Shown here piece after piece: positions 42,185-47,570 of a DNA stretch of 47,570 nucleotides (within the stretch, counting starts at the first letter, position 1; each line of letters begins with the position of its first letter). Origin of the DNA: Limnohabitans sp. (GTDB taxonomy: Bacteria > Bacteroidota > Bacteroidia > Flavobacteriales > Flavobacteriaceae); NCBI GenBank assembly GCA_030053945.1, contig JASGCW010000025.1, positions 1-47,570 on the forward strand, in the 5' to 3' direction. The translations under genes and the position numbers were made by a program. The notes under the pieces were generated by a model. It ran no database searches. It saw only the letters and a program-made list of their open reading frames with translations, and was not told the origin of the DNA.

Positions 42185-43825
42185 ATGAAGAAATTTATTC
42201 TGTTTGCAATTTTAATATCATTTCAAACGTATTCGCAATATACTTTTAACAGTTGTCAACCTGCGCATATTGCTGGCAACGCATATACAGCTGGACAAAG
42301 AGTTTCTAAAAACAGTAGAAACTATGAAGCTAAATACTGGACTTCGACAACTCCACCAAGTGCAGATTGGCTACAAATAGAACCATGTGGTAGTGCAGAC
42401 AATGTTCTAGGACCAAGTTATTCAAATAATAAAAGAATTGTTGGTTATATGCCTTCTTGGAATACGACTTATAATTTTAATGATTATGATCCAACTAAAG
42501 TAACAGATGTAGTAGTAGCGTTTTTAAGTTTTAAAACTAATAATAGCGATTACAATTCTCCAGATTTTGCTTCTATTGAGTTTTCGACCGCAAGTTTAAA
42601 CGAAGTAAACAATGTACTAACTACCCAACAAGTATTAACTAGATCTCACAATGTAGGAACTAAAGTTTCAGTGGCTGTTGGTGGTGCAATAGATTATGGC
42701 TTTTTATGGCTAATGACTAAATATAATAACGATGATGCGAAACTAAACGAAATCGCACAATATATAGTAAACTATACTAACACTGCAGGAATTGACGGCA
42801 TAGATTTAGATATGGAATGTTGGTGGGCAGATCCTGCAATTTCAGGAACTGCGGAGCAAGGAGGAAGAGTTAGAGGAGATAAATGGGGTACTCCAGATGC
42901 AGGACCACATCCAGCAGGGGTGGGATTAAGAAAATTAGCTCAAAAAATTAAAGCTTTAAAACCTAGTTTACTATTATCCGCAGCGGTATTTGGGACATCT
43001 TGGTATGGCAACAATTATGATGATACGATGCATTCTTCATTGGACTGGTTAGGATTAATGACTTATGACTTTACAGGTTCTTGGAATGATAGTCCAATAG
43101 GTCCACACACCGCACTACACAAAGTACCACAAGGTTATTCTGGACAAACAGCAAACAATCCAATATATTCTGTTGAAGATGCTTTAGAGTACTGGCAAGG
43201 TCTGGCAGAGCCAGCTTGGAATCACGATGGAGGATTTAATGTTCCAAGAGCAAAAATTTGTATTGGTTCTCCTTTTTATGGTTATGACTTATCTACTCGC
43301 AAACCAGTGGGTAATGGTTATGTAACTTATACCTATAAAGAAATTGTAAACACATATCCTACAGCTCCAACTTCATACGACCCAGTAGATCCTGCAAACT
43401 TTAGTGGATATATTTCTACTGGAGGAAAGAAAATATATTATGAAACTCCAAAAAGTCTTAGAAACAAGGTGAATTACATCAAGAATTTTGGTCAACAAGG
43501 GATTATAATTTGGGAGTTAACTAATGATTTACATCCTTCAAATCCTGACGCTCTTTTGTACAATGTTTATGCCGAAAACAATTTAAGTACCTCAGACAAC
43601 AATCTAGATAATATTTCATTATATGTAAGTGAAAACACACTTTACTATTCTCTAAATGAATCTGTAGAGAAAAATTTGAATTTTGAAATTTACAATCTAT
43701 TAGGGCAAAATATTTCTAAATTAAATCTAGAGGACAACAACTCTGGAGCAGTATCTTTGCAACTAAACAAAGGTATTTACATTGGAAAAATTAACAATAA
43801 ATCCATAAAATTCATCATTAAATAA
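42185..43825 (+). CDS. GH18 chitinase with carbohydrate-binding and T9SS domains
   Basis: 546 aa. I use the ATG at 42185 (MKKFILFAILISFQTYSQ, signal peptide) rather than the earlier TTG. Residues 24-68 are a CBM5/12 chitin-binding module (AHIAGNAYTAGQRVSKNSRNYEAKYWTSTTPPSADW). The GH18 barrel has the catalytic DGIDLDME at 204-211 (Glu211 is the acid) and substrate-lining WYGNN and MTYDF. The last ~75 residues form a type A T9SS sorting domain (LNFEIYNLLGQNISKLNL...GIYIGKINNKSIKFIIK), so the enzyme is secreted by the type IX system. It digests chitin to chito-oligosaccharides for growth. Confidence 0.93.
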   Translation: MKKFILFAILISFQTYSQYTFNSCQPAHIAGNAYTAGQRVSKNSRNYEAKYWTSTTPPSADWLQIEPCGSADNVLGPSYSNNKRIVGYMPSWNTTYNFNDYDPTKVTDVVVAFLSFKTNNSDYNSPDFASIEFSTASLNEVNNVLTTQQVLTRSHNVGTKVSVAVGGAIDYGFLWLMTKYNNDDAKLNEIAQYIVNYTNTAGIDGIDLDMECWWADPAISGTAEQGGRVRGDKWGTPDAGPHPAGVGLRKLAQKIKALKPSLLLSAAVFGTSWYGNNYDDTMHSSLDWLGLMTYDFTGSWNDSPIGPHTALHKVPQGYSGQTANNPIYSVEDALEYWQGLAEPAWNHDGGFNVPRAKICIGSPFYGYDLSTRKPVGNGYVTYTYKEIVNTYPTAPTSYDPVDPANFSGYISTGGKKIYYETPKSLRNKVNYIKNFGQQGIIIWELTNDLHPSNPDALLYNVYAENNLSTSDNNLDNISLYVSENTLYYSLNESVEKNLNFEIYNLLGQNISKLNLEDNNSGAVSLQLNKGIYIGKINNKSIKFIIK

Positions 43826-43847
43826 ATTTCTCATCCATTTGTTCATT

Positions 43848-43886
43848 ATATACCTCAAAAGTTATTTCTTTTGAGGTATATTTTTA
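43848..43886 (+). terminator. Chitinase terminator
   Basis: Perfect 14-bp stem ATATACCTCAAAAG (43848-43861) with CTTTTGAGGTATAT (43868-43881), loop TTATTT, followed by TTTT. Confidence 0.88.
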
Positions 43887-44079
43887 TAAAGTATTTTAAC
43901 GTGAGTTTCGCTTAAATTGCCACTCCTCAATCATTTTTTTCAATTTTATACTACCAAAACATATTCGAACTATTGATAAAATGGTATTTTCACAAAAAAC
44001 AATGTAGTTGTTTTTTTCTCACCATTAAGAAATTAAATTAATTAAGAGGGTATTGACTAATTACTAGATTTTAAGCTAT

Positions 44080-44118
44080 TACACCTGTCAGGTTTTTCAA
44101 AACCTGTCAGGTGTAGTA
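44080..44118. repeat. REP-like palindrome (family member 5)
   Basis: TACACCTGTCAGGTTTTT then CAAAACCTGTCAGGTGTAGT. Compared with member 3 the left arm has T for A in CTG(T/A)CAG, so one base pair is lost; otherwise paired. Confidence 0.8.
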
Positions 44119-44208
44119 AAAAAAAGCTTTTCGATACTTATTAGATATTCCAAAAATTACGAACAAAAGAAAAACTTCATTTACCAGCAGATATTCATCG
44201 TACTAATA

Positions 44209-44598
44209 TTATTTCAATAGTTGATTAAAATCGATATCCAATATAGAATCGTGTGAAGCATTACTTATACAAACACCATCCTTTATAACTAACAATTGTG
44301 GTGATTGATGGGTCACATTAAAAACCGAAGCAATTTCATTAGAAATGGGTCTATACTCTAACAAATCTAAATAATACGAAATAACAGCATCACCGAAACC
44401 AAAATCTTTCTCAAAGTTTTTTAAAACAGTTTTACTTATAATACAGCGTGTGCTGTGTTTGAAAATTAAAACTGGTTTTTCTTTAGATTGTTGTACAATT
44501 TCATCTAACTGTTTTAATTCTGTCAGTTGATTCCAATTTACTTTAGAACCTTCATTTTGAGGTTCGTTACCTCCGAAAATATTTTTTAAAAAACTCAT
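44209..44598 (-). CDS. ytxJ: Bacillithiol-system redox protein YtxJ
   Basis: 129 aa thioredoxin-like fold. The motif is IFKHSTRCIISKTVL, with the single redox Cys in HSTRC as in YtxJ, which uses bacillithiol for monothiol oxidoreductase activity. TRCxIS in place of CxxC supports a monothiol (glutaredoxin-like) role. The N-terminal GNEPQNEGSK tail is variable. It lies 3 bp after the archaemetzincin gene in the same direction and is likely co-transcribed. Confidence 0.85.
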   Translation of the reverse strand: MSFLKNIFGGNEPQNEGSKVNWNQLTELKQLDEIVQQSKEKPVLIFKHSTRCIISKTVLKNFEKDFGFGDAVISYYLDLLEYRPISNEIASVFNVTHQSPQLLVIKDGVCISNASHDSILDIDFNQLLK

Positions 44599-44601
44599 TT
44601 T

Positions 44602-45468
44602 TTATTTTTTTAATGTGTTATATTGTTGTTCGATAATATCATAATCATGTAACAAATCATGATTCCCATAAAATTTTAACAGATTTTCAAATCGTGTTTT
44701 TAAATCAAAATTAAAATTTAATTTCATCTTTTTTAAACAAACCGAACATAATGTATTAGGTTTACTATCATCTTCACTCAAACTATTCACCCCATTCATA
44801 ACACATCTAGCATAAATACAATGTTTCATTTTAAACATATGTCCTATTTCATGAGCAGAAGTTCTTATCGTACGACGCAAACATAATCGATAATCTTCCC
44901 GATTAGGTTCATATCTAAAAAAAGAAGTTACTCCTACTCCTTTAGAATATGTTGCTAATCCAAACACAAAATTCCAAGAGGGTTTCGGATACAAATCTTT
45001 TGTGGTCAGTCCCATAACAACAAGCGCATCATCAGGTTTTACTTTGGGCATAATACTATCTAAAATATAAGAAGCGTCCAACTGTTCATTACCATAATCG
45101 TCAATTCTTCTCTTATCTTTTGGAATCAAATTATCACTGATTGGGTTTAACTTTTTCGTTTTCACACAATAAAACAATTCTAAATACTCAACCGTCAAAT
45201 TGAGAATCTTCTCTTCTTTTTCATTAAACTTACCTATAGGTTGTATGTAAATTGTATTTTGTGAATTCGTAACTTGAAGCGGATCTAAATCTTCATATTG
45301 CTCAAAAGTCTGCCCCGTTTCTTTATGTTCAGCTAACCAATCTCCTCTTTGTGGCGTTCCTAATGGTTGATCTGTATTCTTTATTTTATCAATCTCATTT
45401 TTTTCACTCCAATTACAAGAAGTTAAAGCAAATAAAAAAAGACAAAAAGTGGCAAAAAATCTATTCAT
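44602..45468 (-). CDS. Archaemetzincin-type zinc metalloprotease, lipoprotein
   Basis: 288 aa from the ATG at 45468 (MNRFFATFCLFLFALTSC, lipobox); an earlier ATG at 45483 is possible. The zinc motif is the archaemetzincin HExxHxxGxxH-like form HEIGHMFKMKHC followed by ARCVM, then CSVCLKKM; the paired cysteines bind a second, structural zinc. The family acts as aminopeptidases or has no known substrate. A lipoprotein copy in the envelope is unusual, since most archaemetzincins are cytoplasmic. Operon with ytxJ. Confidence 0.87.
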   Translation of the reverse strand: MNRFFATFCLFLFALTSCNWSEKNEIDKIKNTDQPLGTPQRGDWLAEHKETGQTFEQYEDLDPLQVTNSQNTIYIQPIGKFNEKEEKILNLTVEYLELFYCVKTKKLNPISDNLIPKDKRRIDDYGNEQLDASYILDSIMPKVKPDDALVVMGLTTKDLYPKPSWNFVFGLATYSKGVGVTSFFRYEPNREDYRLCLRRTIRTSAHEIGHMFKMKHCIYARCVMNGVNSLSEDDSKPNTLCSVCLKKMKLNFNFDLKTRFENLLKFYGNHDLLHDYDIIEQQYNTLKK

Positions 45469-45483
45469 AAACACATAAAACAA

Positions 45484-45806
45484 GACAATTTGACTGTTTT
45501 AACACTCCAAAACAATCAAAAACAAGTCATTTTGTCTTCTTTTAAAGCTTGGAACATAAATTGTCGATTAGCAAACAAAAGTACACAACTTTTAACTAGA
45601 AACATAAAGTGGGAAGTTGGAAGATGGAAGTTGGAAGTGGGTACTTCGACACTTCGAGAGCCTCAGTGTCCGTTCAGTAACCTTCGGCTTTTGGAATTTA
45701 GAAGTCAAAATTTAGAAATTAGAATTTTTGAAAAGACTGAATACTAAACACTGAATACTGAACACTGAACTAAACACTGAAACTTGAAACAAAAAAATAA
45801 AAAAAT
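45484..45806. other. Intergenic low-complexity stretch before clpB
   Basis: 323 bp with simple repetition (GGAAGTTGGAAG, GAATACTGAACACTGAAC, AACTTGAAAC). An 85-codon frame in it (45490-45747) is judged spurious. I see no clear promoter for clpB. Confidence 0.65.
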
Positions 45807-47570
45807 ATGAATTTAAACAATTTAACAATCAAATCGCAAGAAGCTTTGCAACAAGCACAGCAAATTGCACAAAGTAACGGACAACAACAACTAGAAAACG
45901 AACACATTTTTAAAGGAATTCTAGAAGTTGATGAAAACGTAGCACCGTTTATCTTGAAAAAACTCAATGTAAATGTAGAACTTTTCAAAAAAATAATTGA
46001 TAGTACAATCCAAAGCTTCCCTAAAGTTTCGGGAGGTGATATAATGCTCTCTCGCGAAGCAGGAAGTGCGTTGACCGAAGCAAATATCATTGCTAAAAAA
46101 ATGAACGATGAATATGTTTCTATCGAACATTTAATTTTAGCCATATTCAAATCCAAAAGTAAAGTTGCTCAAATTCTAAAAGATCAAGGTGTTACCGAAA
46201 AAGGTTTAGAAAGCGCTATTACCGAAATACGTAAAGGAGAAAGAGTAACTTCGGCATCGGCAGAAGAAACCTACAATGCCTTAAATAAATATGCAAAAAA
46301 CCTCAACGAATTAGCTCGAACTGGCAAATTAGATCCCGTTATAGGTCGTGATGAAGAAATTAGAAGGGTTTTACAAATATTAACCCGTCGTACCAAAAAC
46401 AATCCAATGCTGATTGGCGAACCAGGGGTTGGTAAAACTGCCATTGCCGAAGGCTTAGCGCATCGTATTGTAGATGGCGACGTACCCGAAAATCTAAAAG
46501 ACAAAATTGTGTATTCGCTAGATATGGGAGCTTTGATTGCAGGAGCTAAATACAAAGGGGAATTTGAAGAGCGTTTAAAATCGGTGGTGAAAGAGGTAAC
46601 TTCTGCCGAAGGCGATATTGTCCTTTTTATTGATGAGATTCACACGCTTGTAGGTGCTGGCGGTGGTGAAGGCGCAATGGATGCTGCAAACATTTTGAAA
46701 CCTGCTTTGGCACGTGGTGAACTAAGAGCTATTGGTGCTACCACATTAGATGAATATCAAAAATATTTTGAAAAAGATAAAGCTTTAGAACGCCGATTCC
46801 AAAAAGTAAATGTAGATGAACCTGATACCGAAAGTGCGATTTCAATCCTTCGTGGTATCAAAGAGAAATACGAAACACATCACAAAGTTCGCATCAAAGA
46901 CGATGCAATAATCGCTGCTGTTGAATTGTCGCAACGCTATATCACCAATCGCTTTTTACCAGACAAGGCTATTGACTTAATGGATGAAGCGGCATCTAAA
47001 CTACGTATGGAAATCAATTCCAAACCTGAAGAATTAGATGTTCTGGATCGAAAAATAATGCAGTTGGAAATCGAAATTGAAGCGATAAAAAGAGAGCAAG
47101 ATGAAACCAAATTAAAATCACTTGGATTGGATTTAGCCAACTTAAAAGAGGAACGCAACGAAATTTACACGCGTTGGAAATCTGAAAAAGATTTGGTTGA
47201 CAATATCCAATCGGTTAAACAAGGCATTGAAGACTATAAATTAGAAGCAGAACGTGCAGAGCGTGAAGGCGACTATGGTAAAGTTGCTGAAATTCGTTAC
47301 GGAAAAATAAAAGAGGCTCAAGAAAAATTAGATGGTTTACAAAATCAATTAGCAGAAAACCAAAAAGGTGCTTCCCTGATTAAAGAAGAAGTAACCCACG
47401 ATGATATTGCGGAAGTTGTAGCGAAATGGACAGGAATTCCAGTAACTAAAATGCTTCAAAGCGAGCGCGAAAAATTACTAAAACTGGAAGATGAATTACA
47501 TAAACGTGTTGTAGGTCAAGAAGAAGCGATTCAAGCAATAAGTGATGCGGTACGTCGTAGTCGAGCTGGA
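45807..47570 (+). CDS. clpB: ATP-dependent disaggregase ClpB, 3' end outside window
   Basis: Hsp100 chaperone that extracts proteins from aggregates with DnaK. The open frame runs from the ATG at 45807 to the window end (588 codons) with no stop; it has no shorter alternative. N-terminal Clp_N domain (residues 3-145), first AAA+ module with Walker A GEPGVGKT (204-211) and Walker B IVLFIDE (271-277), then the long coiled-coil middle domain (about 405-520) that separates ClpB from ClpA/ClpC. The window stops at [22 protein letters not shown], just before the second Walker A. Confidence 0.96.
   Translation, partial: MNLNNLTIKSQEALQQAQQIAQSNGQQQLENEHIFKGILEVDENVAPFILKKLNVNVELFKKIIDSTIQSFPKVSGGDIMLSREAGSALTEANIIAKKMNDEYVSIEHLILAIFKSKSKVAQILKDQGVTEKGLESAITEIRKGERVTSASAEETYNALNKYAKNLNELARTGKLDPVIGRDEEIRRVLQILTRRTKNNPMLIGEPGVGKTAIAEGLAHRIVDGDVPENLKDKIVYSLDMGALIAGAKYKGEFEERLKSVVKEVTSAEGDIVLFIDEIHTLVGAGGGEGAMDAANILKPALARGELRAIGATTLDEYQKYFEKDKALERRFQKVNVDEPDTESAISILRGIKEKYETHHKVRIKDDAIIAAVELSQRYITNRFLPDKAIDLMDEAASKLRMEINSKPEELDVLDRKIMQLEIEIEAIKREQDETKLKSLGLDLANLKEERNEIYTRWKSEKDLVDNIQSVKQGIEDYKLEAERAEREGDYGKVAEIRYGKIKEAQEKLDGLQNQLAENQKGASLIKEEVTHDDIAEVVAKWTGIPVTKMLQSEREKLLKLEDELHKRVVGQEEAIQAISDAVRRSRAG

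Larger units (their letters stand above)
43826..44208. other. Gene-free stretch with terminator and REP
   Basis: Contains the chitinase terminator and the REP copy at 44080-44118. No coding frame. Confidence 0.7.

Noticed and set aside
45490..45747. 85-codon plus-strand frame before clpB
   Set aside because: Made of low-complexity repeated sequence with no recognisable fold; typical of flavobacterial intergenic simple repetition.
1..47570. CRISPR array, rRNA genes, insertion sequences
   Set aside because: I found no regular spaced repeats, no rRNA motifs and no transposase or integrase reading frame in the window.

Overview
The window is AT-rich and looks like chromosome of a Flavobacterium-type Bacteroidota. 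Supporting signs are several promoters of the form TTG-N18-22-TAnnTTTG, no clear Shine-Dalgarno sequences, many secreted or lipoprotein genes, a chitinase with a type IX secretion sorting domain, the LETM1-related biofilm-associated family, bacillithiol-type YtxJ, and palindromic intergenic repeats built on CACCTGACAGG. Species is not decidable from what I can see.

Layout. 1-571: 3' part of an NTF2-like gene. 0.9-5.2 kb (minus): exported methionine sulfoxide reductases MsrB-MsrA, then a secreted protein, an outer-membrane-barrel-like protein and a DM13 lipoprotein. 5.3-8.3 kb: LETM1-related protein, VOC protein and OxyR with both redox cysteines. 8.3-11 kb: two tandem 65-residue paralogues, MnmD, a haem-motif lipoprotein and a DUF4920 protein. 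11.2-17.2 kb: housekeeping genes (IlvE, MazG-like, SRPBCC, TPR, TcdA, TatD, DUF1684). 17.2-21.7 kb: an MFS carrier, then a BlaI/BlaR1-type regulator-protease pair and a secreted protein that shares a domain with the protease. 21.8-22.6 kb: a 48-aa protein, apt and tRNA-Arg(ACG).

22.6-26.2 kb is the most striking region: a compact (about 3.5 kb) island in the 3' end of tRNA-Arg, bounded by 56/57-bp direct repeats that carry the tRNA tail and its terminator. It encodes a CBASS anti-phage operon: a DUF2188 protein, a CD-NTase, an E2-like protein without E1 or JAB (type II-short layout) and a patatin phospholipase effector (CapV). No integrase is present. The gene junctions are very tight or overlapping, so the last three genes are probably translated together: the CD-NTase makes a nucleotide signal, the E2 modifies or primes the CD-NTase, and the signal switches on the phospholipase.

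26.3-31 kb is a mixed accessory stretch: a pentapeptide-repeat protein, a PSD-like decarboxylase with an unknown partner, an HNH-like CxxC protein and a DUF1905 protein. 31-35 kb: divergent nitroreductase/HxlR pair and a three-gene MacAB-like exporter. 35-40.7 kb: small metabolic and transport genes, glyA and fahA transcribed divergently from overlapping promoters. 40.8-45.5 kb: a lipoprotein, a T9SS chitinase, YtxJ and an archaemetzincin lipoprotein. The window ends inside clpB.

All functions are read from motifs and remembered family features; no database search was possible.
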